Assembly (NCBI GenBank): GCA_964351885.1
Contig: CAYGPP010000002.1
Span: 1-64,000, forward strand
Source: Marinoscillum sp964351885
Lineage (GTDB): Bacteria > Bacteroidota > Bacteroidia > Cytophagales > Cyclobacteriaceae
Length of the DNA: 64,000 bases
Direction of reading: 5' to 3'
Shown: positions 8,083 to 16,586 of the stretch, in pieces
How positions within the stretch are numbered: the first letter of the stretch is position 1
Layout: each line of letters opens with the position of its first letter
Translations under genes and position numbers: made by a program
Notes under the pieces: generated by a model
Seen by the model: the letters and a program-made list of their open reading frames with translations, nothing else
Database searches by the model: none
What the model was told of the DNA's origin: nothing

Positions 8083-9522
8083 ATGAAAAACAGAATTGTA
8101 CTCCTAGTAATAGTCGCCACCACCTTCTCATTTTGTGATGAAACGCCGAAGGCTGTTATGGAAGAAGTCCAAAATGGTGAGGTTACCCTAGAAGAAAAGC
8201 AGTTAACCATTTTCTTCATCAATGATCAGCACGGACAGATTAACAATTTCGCTAAAGTGAAGCATATCGTAGATGCCGAAAAAGCAAAGTCAAATGCGTT
8301 GCTCGTATGTGCCGGTGACATGTTTTCGGGTAACCCCATTGTTGATCAATATGAAGACAAGGGTTTTCCAATGATTGACGTCATGAATAAAACAGGTTTT
8401 GATGTAGCCGTACTTGGCAATCATGAGTTTGACTATGGGGTCTCGGCACTAAAAGATCGAATGAACCAAGCAGAATTTATGTGGGTCTGCGCCAATGTAG
8501 ATATGCAGGAAAGTGGCGTCCCACAACCTGACCCATTTGTTACAATTGATCTAGATAGCCTGAAAATAACCTTTCTTGGTTTGGTAGAAACTTTTGGAAA
8601 ACCAGGTGCGGTAATTCCCGCCACTCACCCTTGGAGGGTTTCTGAGTTACTATTCCAAAGACATTATGACGTTGTTTCTCAATACGAAAATTTGAAATCA
8701 GAAGAAGAATCAGATTTGGTTATTGCCTTGACTCATTTGGGTTCTCGATCAGATCGTGATTTGGCAGAAGATGCTTCATTTATTGATTTAGTTATTGGAG
8801 GGCACTCTCACGAACAGATCAATGAGAAAGTAAATAATACACCAGTTGTCCAAGCCGGCTCTTATTTAAATTTGCTAGGTAGAATTGACTTAAAAATTAA
8901 GAATCAAAAAGTCATTGAGTCCAATGTTTCATTTATAGACCTTGAGAATTTTTCTTCAGAGGATACTGCCTTAGCAGAGCTGATCGCAACATATAACGAT
9001 GCTCCTGAATTTGAAGTGGTCGTGGGCTATGCAGAAGCTGACTATGGCAGATCAGAGCTTGGCTGTTTTTATACGGAGGCATTAATGAATTACATGAGCG
9101 TAGATGCTTCTTTTCAAAATGGGGGTGGCATCCGTTCTAATATTGATCAAGGGGATATCACCACTATGGAAATTTACCAAATGGATCCATTCAATAACCA
9201 GAGTGTGATTTTCACAATGACGGCTGGAGAAGTATCCGACTTCTTCCGTGAAACAGGCACAGGCCTTCACGTATCTGGCATTTCATTTGACCGTGATGGG
9301 GATCGCCTTTTTATATTAGATTCTGAAGGAAATAGGTACGCTGAAAGTGATATAATCACAGTCGGAATCAATGACTACATTCCTTCGGTACATGATACAT
9401 ACTTCCCTTTGAGCAAAGCCGAAGTACAAGAATTGACCACAGCCGAAACCATCATAGATTACCTGAAAACAATCAATAGCACTGTTGATAAAGAGGGTTG
9501 TGATAGGTATTTTAGGTACTGA
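8083..9522 (+). CDS. 5'-nucleotidase / metallophosphoesterase family protein
   Basis: This 479-residue exported two-domain phosphoesterase probably hydrolyses nucleotides or cyclic nucleotides outside the cytoplasm. The N-terminal calcineurin-like domain has its metal motifs: NDQHGQ (about 46), GDMFSGN (about 80), GNHEFD (about 112), THLG (about 217) and GGHSHE (about 240). The C-terminal 5-nucleotidase domain has the substrate motif NGGGIRS (about 345) and a QMDPFNN segment. The N-terminus is hydrophobic and ends in FSFC, a poor but possible lipobox. The frame is open from a TTG at 8056, but that codon lies inside the -7 box, so the ATG at 8083 was chosen. The gene is monocistronic, convergent with the TetA-like exporter. 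Confidence 0.85.
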   Translation: MKNRIVLLVIVATTFSFCDETPKAVMEEVQNGEVTLEEKQLTIFFINDQHGQINNFAKVKHIVDAEKAKSNALLVCAGDMFSGNPIVDQYEDKGFPMIDVMNKTGFDVAVLGNHEFDYGVSALKDRMNQAEFMWVCANVDMQESGVPQPDPFVTIDLDSLKITFLGLVETFGKPGAVIPATHPWRVSELLFQRHYDVVSQYENLKSEEESDLVIALTHLGSRSDRDLAEDASFIDLVIGGHSHEQINEKVNNTPVVQAGSYLNLLGRIDLKIKNQKVIESNVSFIDLENFSSEDTALAELIATYNDAPEFEVVVGYAEADYGRSELGCFYTEALMNYMSVDASFQNGGGIRSNIDQGDITTMEIYQMDPFNNQSVIFTMTAGEVSDFFRETGTGLHVSGISFDRDGDRLFILDSEGNRYAESDIITVGINDYIPSVHDTYFPLSKAEVQELTTAETIIDYLKTINSTVDKEGCDRYFRY

Positions 9523-9550
9523 TGATACTTAGCTTCAATGAGCTGCTTAC

Positions 9551-10753
9551 TTACTTGGATAGTGAGCCTCGGACGATCATAATACTCAATAAGGCAAGTA
9601 AAGTTCCTAGGACAAACGGCGCACCCGGAAAGTAGATGTCGTTATCAAGGTTGGTGAAATATCTAAATATTCCCGTCATAAGAATTGGTCCCACGATTGC
9701 AGTCAATGTCATGACGCTCGTTATCCCTCCTTGTAATTCTCCTTGGGCATTTTTCGGAATCTGACCAGACATGATAGACTGAAGTGCTGGCCCGGAAATA
9801 CCTCCGAAAGCATATGGTACAATCACCGCATATACCATCCACGATTCGCTTACTAATCCCAACATCAAGAGTCCAAAGGCATTGAAACCAAAGCCAACAT
9901 AGACCGCATTGGCTTCTCCAAGTTTCTTAACAAGTGGCCCAACCAAAGCTCCTTGCACGATAGAAACCATCACTCCTACAAAACCCAATGAAAGACCAAT
10001 CTCCATGGAAGACCATCGAAACTTCTCAATGGTGAAAAACGACCAGTTGGAATGAGTGGCGTGAGCCGCTACATAAATGAAGAAAAGTGCCACAATCAGC
10101 CAAACAATTTTTTGATGACTCAAAATTCTTTTCAACGTACCAAAAGGATTCGCTCGTTTCCAGGAGAAATCTCTCCTATCCTCTTTAGCTAAGGACTCTG
10201 GCACTACAAAAAATCCATAAAATGCATTGATCAACGACAAGGCTGCCGCTCCCATAAAGGGTACACGCGTACCGAACTCTCCTAATATTCCACCAAGTGT
10301 AGGACCAACTACAAATCCTAATCCGAATGCCGCTCCTATCATTCCGAAATTTTTCGCTCGGTTTTCTGGGCTACTAATATCAGCGATATAAGCATTGGCC
10401 ACTGTCACGCTACCTCCACACATGCCCGAGATAACCCTAGCTACAAAAAGCCAGATTAAAGTAGGCGCAAAAACGATAACGATGTAGTCCAATCCCAATC
10501 CAATGAGTGATGCTAAGAGCAATGGTCTTCTACCATATTTGTCACTCAATCCACCTAGAATAGGTGCAGCAAAAAACTGGACAATGGCATAAGTAGCAGC
10601 CAAAATTCCTCCGAAAAGCGACGACTTACTATTATCAAAACCCGTAAGTTCTGTGATCAACGCTGGCACCACAGGAATGATTAACCCGATCCCAAGAATG
10701 TCAATTAAAACCGTGATAAATATGAAAATGATAGCCGCCTGCTTATTCTTCAT
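9551..10753 (-). CDS. TCR/Tet-family MFS exporter (TetA-like)
   Basis: This is a 400-residue 12-helix MFS protein. It has the family opening DILGIGLIIPVVPAL (about 18-32), motif A GGLSDKYGRRP (about 66-76), RVISGMCGGSV in TM4 and motif C-like GFVVGPTLGG in TM5. This subgroup includes tetracycline/proton antiporters, but many chromosomal relatives in Bacteroidota have unknown substrates and do not confer resistance. The base composition and codon use look like the neighbours, so there is no sign of an acquired resistance cassette. It has its own promoter candidate at 10759-10790. Confidence 0.82.
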   Translation of the reverse strand: MKNKQAAIIFIFITVLIDILGIGLIIPVVPALITELTGFDNSKSSLFGGILAATYAIVQFFAAPILGGLSDKYGRRPLLLASLIGLGLDYIVIVFAPTLIWLFVARVISGMCGGSVTVANAYIADISSPENRAKNFGMIGAAFGLGFVVGPTLGGILGEFGTRVPFMGAAALSLINAFYGFFVVPESLAKEDRRDFSWKRANPFGTLKRILSHQKIVWLIVALFFIYVAAHATHSNWSFFTIEKFRWSSMEIGLSLGFVGVMVSIVQGALVGPLVKKLGEANAVYVGFGFNAFGLLMLGLVSESWMVYAVIVPYAFGGISGPALQSIMSGQIPKNAQGELQGGITSVMTLTAIVGPILMTGIFRYFTNLDNDIYFPGAPFVLGTLLALLSIMIVRGSLSK

Positions 10754-10758
10754 GAGTG

Positions 10759-10790
10759 CGAAATTAGTCCTTTTAGGAACGGACTCACAA
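10759..10790 (-). promoter_or_regulatory. Predicted promoter of the TetA-like exporter
   Basis: Minus strand: TTG at 10790-10788, 21-bp spacer, TAATTTCG at 10766-10759 (one mismatch from TAnnTTTG). The leader would be only about 1-5 nt beyond the usual start site distance before the ATG at 10753, so the mRNA would be almost leaderless. Confidence 0.4.
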
Positions 10791-10797
10791 GGCTAAA

Positions 10798-12126
10798 TCA
10801 AGACGATTTTAAAGTCGCTTCCGTTTGAATCCTCCTCAGTAATTCGCGAAAGCGGAAAATATGAAATACTGCCGCAAAACTTAGACCTAGTAGCAAACCA
10901 TACCAGACTCCTTCTATCCCGAATTCCAATATAAAACCAAATACATACCCAGATGGGATGGCAATGCACCAAAATGAGATAAACGTCACCCAAGTCGGAA
11001 ATTTGATATCCGTCATGCCACGAAGTACACCCAAGCCTACAGCTTGTAAACCATCAGAAACCTGAAATGCTCCCGCTATGAGCATCACACTGACGGCTAT
11101 GCTTTGCACATATTCGTCCTTGATATAAAGCGAGACAAAAAAATCTCGGAAAACGAAAAAACAAACAGCCGTAACACTCATAAAAACCGTGACCATCACA
11201 AATGAAGTCACACCCGCCAGTCTCAGATTTCTCAAGTCTCCAAGACCCTTTTGATTCCCAATTCTAACGGTGGCGGCAGAAGCCAAACCAGTCGCGCACA
11301 TATAACTAACTGCTGTGATATTCAAAGCAATTTGATGAGCGGCGAGCATCTCAGCACTTATCCACCCCACCATAATAGACGCTACCGCAAAAGCACCAAC
11401 TTCAAATACATACTGCATACCAGTAGGCAAACCAATCTTCAACATCTGTCTGATTCGCTTGCGGTCAAAATCCCAATGAAAACCAATGAGTGTTTTTCGG
11501 ATGACCCACCACATGAGAAATGCCATCACAATCCGGCTAACCAAACTAGCATATCCGGCTCCCAACAATCCCATCGGTGCAATGCCAAATGCTCCATAGA
11601 TCAGCACATAATTAAGCCCAACATTCAAGAGGTTGGCAATTACGGATACTACCATGGGGTTGAAAGTATCTGATAGTCCCTCGCGGAATTGGCGGTGTGC
11701 CTGAAATATCATCAGTGGGATGAGAGAAACACACATCACTATAAGGTAAGATTTAGCCTCTTGAGCGACTTGTGGTTCCTGACCAAAATACATCAGAAAA
11801 TTGCTCAAGAATAACCCCGCCAAACAAAGCAAAATGGAGACAACCACATTCACAAACATGGTACTCTGAAGGTACTTCATCAGCAATGGCTGATCTTTAG
11901 GATCGGCTGCCGCGACTAAGGGTGTCACCGCATAGCTCACCCCTATTCCAAATAGAATCATTACGAAAAAAATCGTTCCAGCAAAGGTGGCTGCTGCCAA
12001 AGGAATAACGCCAACATGACCAACCATCATGGTGTCGGCCACCGAAACCATAATATGTCCAAGCTGTCCGATGATCACGGGGTAGGCCAGTATGATGTTC
12101 TTCTTATAGTGTTCTTTGAGGGTCAA
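10798..12126 (-). CDS. MATE-family multidrug efflux transporter
   Basis: This 442-residue protein has about 12 hydrophobic segments in two similar halves. It matches MATE (NorM-type) antiporters, which export cationic drugs or toxins using Na+ or H+. Typical segments are PVIIGQLGHIMVSVADTMMVG (about 16-36) in TM1, and the second-half counterpart near LPTGMQYVFEVGAFAVASIM. The subsequent TM helices and the HQIALNI motif support the family. It sits between two other exporter or detoxification genes on the same strand, with a 44-bp gap to the TetA-like gene and a 49-bp gap to the Nudix gene. Substrate unknown. Confidence 0.88.
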   Translation of the reverse strand: MTLKEHYKKNIILAYPVIIGQLGHIMVSVADTMMVGHVGVIPLAAATFAGTIFFVMILFGIGVSYAVTPLVAAADPKDQPLLMKYLQSTMFVNVVVSILLCLAGLFLSNFLMYFGQEPQVAQEAKSYLIVMCVSLIPLMIFQAHRQFREGLSDTFNPMVVSVIANLLNVGLNYVLIYGAFGIAPMGLLGAGYASLVSRIVMAFLMWWVIRKTLIGFHWDFDRKRIRQMLKIGLPTGMQYVFEVGAFAVASIMVGWISAEMLAAHQIALNITAVSYMCATGLASAATVRIGNQKGLGDLRNLRLAGVTSFVMVTVFMSVTAVCFFVFRDFFVSLYIKDEYVQSIAVSVMLIAGAFQVSDGLQAVGLGVLRGMTDIKFPTWVTFISFWCIAIPSGYVFGFILEFGIEGVWYGLLLGLSFAAVFHIFRFRELLRRIQTEATLKSS

Positions 12127-12175
12127 GGATTCTGAATTTTGGGTGCGCTAAGATAGAAGATTCTAGGCATCAGCA

Positions 12176-12718
12176 CTACAACCCCAAAATCCTCCCCAAC
12201 TTCAAGATGGCAGCCATACTCAGCCCATCAGTGATCTTGCCATCCATTACCATCTGGTGAGCATCTTTGAATGGGAGTTTGATGATTTTGAGATCTTCGG
12301 TCTCTTCAAATTCGGTAGGGCCTTGCTCCAGATCCTCTGCTAAATAAGCATAACCAACCTCATTGGTGACTGAGTTAGAAGTATGAAGCTTCATGAAGCA
12401 TTCCCAATTATTAGCGGTAAGGCCAGTTTCTTCTTTTAATTCTTGTTTGGCAGAATCCAGTGGATCATTCTCTAACGGTCCTCCGCCCATTGGCACTTCC
12501 CACGAGTATTCACCCAACGTATAACGCCACTGGCCTACAAGCCATGTGTTCTGGTCAGCATCCAATGGGATAATGGCTATTGCCAAATTCTTAAACAATA
12601 CTTTGCCATAAATACTGTCTCCACCACCTGGGTTAATCACTTCATCTTCCTCTACAGTGATCCAGGGATTATCGTAGATCTGCTTACTAGATTTTAGTTT
12701 CCAAGGATTCTTTTCCAT
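12176..12718 (-). CDS. Nudix hydrolase, ADP-ribose pyrophosphatase-like
   Basis: This 180-residue cytosolic protein probably cleaves a nucleoside-diphosphate sugar such as ADP-ribose. The Nudix box is visible (about 94-117) as GGGPLENDPLDSAK followed by QELKEETGL. It departs from GX5EX7REUXEEXGU at two places: Q replaces the Arg and N is at the first Glu position, while the metal-binding EE pair is intact. The substrate-side MRLHTSNS-like segment (KLHTSNSVTNEVGYAYLAE) is typical of ADP-sugar hydrolases. An exact -7 box lies 4 nt before the ATG, so the mRNA may be leaderless. Family is firm, substrate inferred. Confidence 0.8.
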   Translation of the reverse strand: MEKNPWKLKSSKQIYDNPWITVEEDEVINPGGGDSIYGKVLFKNLAIAIIPLDADQNTWLVGQWRYTLGEYSWEVPMGGGPLENDPLDSAKQELKEETGLTANNWECFMKLHTSNSVTNEVGYAYLAEDLEQGPTEFEETEDLKIIKLPFKDAHQMVMDGKITDGLSMAAILKLGRILGL

Positions 12719-12722
12719 CTGT

Positions 12723-12730
12723 CAAAGATA
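12723..12730 (-). promoter_or_regulatory. -7 promoter box 4 nt from the Nudix ATG
   Basis: Minus strand TATCTTTG is an exact TAnnTTTG match. Only ACAG separates it from the ATG at 12718. Transcription would begin at or next to the start codon. No TTG is found at the normal -33 distance. Confidence 0.5.
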
Positions 12731-12775
12731 AAGGATACCCAAATACAGACATTAAATCAAAACATGGATTATGTA

Positions 12776-15124
12776 TCAAAACTCCACCTTATAGCTCAAG
12801 TTTGGAAATAAGCCTAATTGTGTTGCATCCATTACTTCACCAAAAAAAGGGTCGTAATAATTGTCAAACACATTTTGGGTAGCTAGTACATTTTGCACAT
12901 TTATAGCAACCGTAGAAGACGAGTGGGGACGATTTTTTCTGTAGTTAATTCCAAAGTCTATTCTGAAATAGTCATCTAGTTTGTTGGTATTGTTCCTCGT
13001 ATAATCTCGGATCGTATAGCCTGCTTCTATCGACTCATTCAGCATTATCGGCGCAGTTCTTTTCCCTCCCGCCATGATGAGTCGGGAGTTTAGTCCTATC
13101 GTTCTGTTCTTGTTGCCCAATACGAATTCTTTTCCTCCAATCACATTGAAGATATAGCCTCCATTAAATACGGTGTTTCGCTTCACTCCATCAATGCCTG
13201 TGTACTTGCTTTCGTAAAGGGATAGCGTAGACATTAAATAGTAGTTGTCTGAAAATCGCTTGTCAATGGTGACTTCCAATCCATAGTTTTCTCCAGTTCC
13301 TTTATTGGCAAGAGCTGCATTGGTATATCCATCATAAGAATTAATCGCAGAGAAAGATCTCAGCTCAGCTACTGAAGTAGTGTCAGATGACCATACAGGA
13401 ACATCAGACAATTGCTGATAGTAGACCTCTGTTTTCACATGCCATTTTTGATTAATCTGATACTCATATCCCAACACAGCATGCACCGCTTTGGTGAATC
13501 CTAAATCTCTATTTTGCTGAACTTTGGTTCCATCTTCCTGAATTTCATAGGCCAAATAAAGTGGTAAAGATTCCATTCTACTGTGTAGTCCTGCTCCCAC
13601 ATTGAACGCACCTCTTGGCGAAGTTTGCCATCTCAGACCTACCCGTGGCTCCACATAGGTCTGCTCATTGAGTGCGAAATGAGAAACATGGACTCCTCCG
13701 TTGAAAGTCAAATCATTATTGAATCGATGCTGCCATTGGGCGAAACCCTGATAAAAGTTAGTACCTCCCGACTCATCCAAAAACGTAACGAACTCTTCAG
13801 ACGACCAGCGTTCTTTGCTCTCCAGATCATAATTGAGACGACTATAAATTCCACCGATTCGGAGCGTATTTTTCGCGTTGAACTTGTGATTGAGAAATGA
13901 CGAGGCGCGAAAGCTATTCTGAATGATGCGCTCCTCAAACAGATCTACAGTGGCAAGCGAATCTTCCGTCTCTATCTGGCTAGAACCCGAATAGGAAATG
14001 ATAGATTCTAAGTAAGTCTCCTTTCCCAAATAAGCAATGTGAGTAATTCCACCGACACCCATTCGCTGCTTATCTCGCTCGTTCCAATAGTCCTGAATGC
14101 TCGTGTCTTGTAAGTAGACGTAGTTATTATCTCCTCCGAGTCCCCAAATGGAGAATGATCCAAATTTTTCTGTAGGAATATGAAGTTTGAATGATAAGTC
14201 TTGAAAGGTCACTTCTTCTTGCTCTCCAAGAATGTTTAAGCCAATTTTACTAAATAACCCGAGAGTGGAATATCGATAATTGATGAGGTAAGAAGCTCGA
14301 CTACCTTTCTTTAGAGGCCCCTCTGAAGCTACCGCAACTCCCAAAAGTCCAGCTTGAAAAGCATGCTCATATTCTTCAGAATTTCCTTTGCGAAGGTTCA
14401 GGTCGAAAATTCCTGACGTAGCGTTTCCATATTGAGCAGGAAAAGCCGCGGTAAAAAAATCAGAACTGGATAGCACATTGCTACTTAGCATGCTGATGCC
14501 TCCAGCGGAGCTCCCCACTTCTGCAAAGTGATTGGGATTCGGAATCTCTACGCCTTCTAGTCTCCAAAGTATGCCTTTCGGCGAATTGCCTCTTATAACT
14601 ATTTCATTCAATAAATCATCCCCTCCAGTTGCAACCCCTGCATAGGATAGCGCAGCTCTAGCTGGATCATCAAATGTGGCTGCCATCCGACTTGTCTCTT
14701 CCACACTCAATGAAATAGCGCTAACGGTTGCCATTTCATTTTGTGCCCGACCATCGTCATTTCTGCTAGCCACTATTTCCACAGCCTCTAATTCTTCTAG
14801 AGATTCGATGAGAGATAGATCAAGGACTACCTCCTTGCCAGACCCAACCAATACATTGGGAATGGATTTAGGAGCATAGCCCACGGAAGAAAATGAGACG
14901 GTATGTCTTCCCAAAGGAACATTGGAAATTTTATAAAACCCGTCCATGTCTGTTATTGAACCTAAGACAGGTTCCGCATTAGCCACAATAATTGTAGCTC
15001 CGATGAGTGGCGTCTTAGATTGCTGATCAATAACTCGCCCTTTGATGGTCTGAGTTAAAGGTTGTGCGATCATCCCAATATTTACAGTTGTAAGCAAAAA
15101 AATGGTAATATATAATCTGATCAT
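12776..15124 (-). CDS. TonB-dependent outer-membrane receptor with carboxypeptidase-like N-terminal domain
   Basis: This 782-residue receptor imports an unknown ligand across the outer membrane using TonB energy. Its order is: signal peptide (about 1-20); a CarboxypepD_reg-like beta-sandwich (about 27-110: KGRVIDQQSKTPLIGATI through GFYKISNVPLGRHTVSFSSVGY); plug domain (about 140-250, with NEIVIRGNSPKGILWRLEGV and LDLNLRKG); then a 22-strand-type beta-barrel to the C-terminus, which ends in LSYKVEF with the terminal Phe expected for BAM recognition. No SusD-like partner is adjacent, so this is a stand-alone receptor rather than a SusC of a glycan locus. The ligand could be a metal chelate, peptide or sugar. 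Confidence 0.9.
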   Translation of the reverse strand: MIRLYITIFLLTTVNIGMIAQPLTQTIKGRVIDQQSKTPLIGATIIVANAEPVLGSITDMDGFYKISNVPLGRHTVSFSSVGYAPKSIPNVLVGSGKEVVLDLSLIESLEELEAVEIVASRNDDGRAQNEMATVSAISLSVEETSRMAATFDDPARAALSYAGVATGGDDLLNEIVIRGNSPKGILWRLEGVEIPNPNHFAEVGSSAGGISMLSSNVLSSSDFFTAAFPAQYGNATSGIFDLNLRKGNSEEYEHAFQAGLLGVAVASEGPLKKGSRASYLINYRYSTLGLFSKIGLNILGEQEEVTFQDLSFKLHIPTEKFGSFSIWGLGGDNNYVYLQDTSIQDYWNERDKQRMGVGGITHIAYLGKETYLESIISYSGSSQIETEDSLATVDLFEERIIQNSFRASSFLNHKFNAKNTLRIGGIYSRLNYDLESKERWSSEEFVTFLDESGGTNFYQGFAQWQHRFNNDLTFNGGVHVSHFALNEQTYVEPRVGLRWQTSPRGAFNVGAGLHSRMESLPLYLAYEIQEDGTKVQQNRDLGFTKAVHAVLGYEYQINQKWHVKTEVYYQQLSDVPVWSSDTTSVAELRSFSAINSYDGYTNAALANKGTGENYGLEVTIDKRFSDNYYLMSTLSLYESKYTGIDGVKRNTVFNGGYIFNVIGGKEFVLGNKNRTIGLNSRLIMAGGKRTAPIMLNESIEAGYTIRDYTRNNTNKLDDYFRIDFGINYRKNRPHSSSTVAINVQNVLATQNVFDNYYDPFFGEVMDATQLGLFPNLSYKVEF

Positions 15125-15288
15125 TCGTTCTCAGGTTTTGTGTGTAGTCAGGGATATGAAAACTGAACCCTTAAATACCCTACCTTTTGCTCTGAAAAAA
15201 AAACATTAATTGAGCAAACGATCATTCCACCTCTCAAACTTTTCTCTTTTTTAAATGGTCGTATTCGCGTTTCAAAGCCTCTTTCTTA

Positions 15289-15296
15289 TACTTTTA
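15289..15296 (+). promoter_or_regulatory. rnhB: Possible -7 box 4 nt from the rnhB ATG
   Basis: TACTTTTA has one mismatch to TAnnTTTG and is separated from the ATG at 15301 by CCGG. The geometry equals that of the Nudix and WG-repeat genes. Confidence 0.35.
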
Positions 15297-15300
15297 CCGG

Positions 15301-15915
15301 ATGCTACTCCCATTTTTTCAAGAAGGAATAATTGAAGCGGGCTGTGACGAAGCTGGTCGCGGATGTCTTGCTGGTCCAGTGGTAGCTGGAGCGGTAATAC
15401 TGCCTCCTGACTATTCCAACACATTGCTGAATGACTCCAAAAAACTCTCAGAGAAGCAAAGAGATTTACTCCGCCCTCAAGTAATAGAGGAAGCCTTGGC
15501 TTATGGTATTGGGGTGGTTTCTCCACAGGAAATAGACAATATCAATATTCTCAATGCCTCCTTTTTGGCGATGCACAGAGCCGTTGATCAATTGAAAATT
15601 AGACCGGAACTTTTACTCATTGACGGCAACCGATTTAAGGACTACAAGGACATACGCCATGAGTGTATAATCAAAGGTGATGGGAAGTACCTTTCCATAG
15701 CAGCGGCCTCCATATTAGCAAAAACGTATCGAGATGAACTTATGAGGAAAATGGATCTAGACCATCCCGGATATGGCTGGAGCACCAATATGGGCTACCC
15801 AACAAAAGCGCATAGAGCCGCTATCAAAGAATTAGGTACTACGCCCCATCATCGGATGAGCTTTCAGTTGCTGCCGAGACAAATGGAATTGGTTGAGAAT
15901 ACACAGAAACGATGA
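15301..15915 (+). CDS. rnhB: Ribonuclease HII
   Basis: This 204-residue cytosolic endonuclease cuts the RNA strand of RNA-DNA hybrids and removes misincorporated ribonucleotides. The catalytic acidic residues are visible: D and E in CDEAGRGCLAGPV (about 15-27), D in LLIDGN (about 103-108) and the later Asp in AAASILAKTYRDELM. The DSKKLSEKQR loop (about 44-54) is typical. Length is normal. The next gene starts inside the stop codon (ATGA overlap), so both are probably cotranslated. Confidence 0.95.
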   Translation: MLLPFFQEGIIEAGCDEAGRGCLAGPVVAGAVILPPDYSNTLLNDSKKLSEKQRDLLRPQVIEEALAYGIGVVSPQEIDNINILNASFLAMHRAVDQLKIRPELLLIDGNRFKDYKDIRHECIIKGDGKYLSIAAASILAKTYRDELMRKMDLDHPGYGWSTNMGYPTKAHRAAIKELGTTPHHRMSFQLLPRQMELVENTQKR

Positions 15916-16553
15916 ATATCACCTCACGATTTGCCAATGTAAATGGTTCCAGAGAACAGCATTTGAATAAACTACTTGCTCAAGAGATAGTCACCAACTG
16001 TGACTTAGTACTAATGGATGAGATTGTGAGCGTGCTATCATCGAATGTCAAAGTAGATATCATAGCAGATGCGCTGAAAGTGACAGAAATAGTAGGTGAA
16101 TCATCTCCGGAGTTGGCAAGATCCACTTATCCAATTGTGATGAAATTGTTGGATCATCAATCCAACAAAATTCAGTGGCGAGCTATGAGCGCATTAAGCA
16201 CTTTTGGTCATTTAGAATTGGATGTTTTATTTAATGAACTCGGGAAGATTCTCCAATTAATGGACGCTGGCTCTATAATCACGAGAGACCATGGGATCAA
16301 AATTATGATAGGACTGTATCAGAAGCAATGCTATCGAGAAGACTTAGCAAGCCTCCTCGAAGAACAGATGCTGACAGCTCCTGACAATCAATTAGGGCAA
16401 TATGCCGAAAAATGGTTGGAGGTCATAACGCTCAATGACCTGCCCCGACTAAGACAAATTCTTGAAAATCGACTTCCAGATCTTACGAATCCTTCCCACC
16501 AAAAACGCATAAGTAGGGTCTTAAAAAAGTTGAACAAATATCAAAGTAGCTAA
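15912..16553 (+). CDS. Unrecognised all-helical protein, HEAT-repeat-like
   Basis: I do not recognise a named family. The 213-residue product is soluble and almost wholly alpha-helical. Repeating helix pairs are visible around 70-180 (ARSTYPIVMKLLDHQSNKIQ, QWRAMSALSTFGHLELDVLF, RDHGIKIMIGLYQKQCYREDL), spaced about 35-40 residues apart, as in HEAT/ARM-like solenoids that bind proteins. No signal peptide, cysteine cluster or catalytic motif is seen. It overlaps rnhB by 4 nt and precedes an outer-membrane protein gene by 33 nt, so it belongs to that short operon. Function unknown. Confidence 0.6.
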   Translation: MNITSRFANVNGSREQHLNKLLAQEIVTNCDLVLMDEIVSVLSSNVKVDIIADALKVTEIVGESSPELARSTYPIVMKLLDHQSNKIQWRAMSALSTFGHLELDVLFNELGKILQLMDAGSIITRDHGIKIMIGLYQKQCYREDLASLLEEQMLTAPDNQLGQYAEKWLEVITLNDLPRLRQILENRLPDLTNPSHQKRISRVLKKLNKYQSS

Positions 16554-16586
16554 GCAACGTTATTGCCCCAATCTCACTACCTAATT

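Noticed and set aside
9551..10753. Tetracycline-resistance determinant
   Set aside because: Sequence is in the TCR/Tet family, but the locus has no mobile element or atypical composition, and chromosomal homologues often have other roles.
10793..10993. 66-codon frame at the end of the MATE gene
   Set aside because: It is an alternative frame of the MATE coding sequence with no homology.
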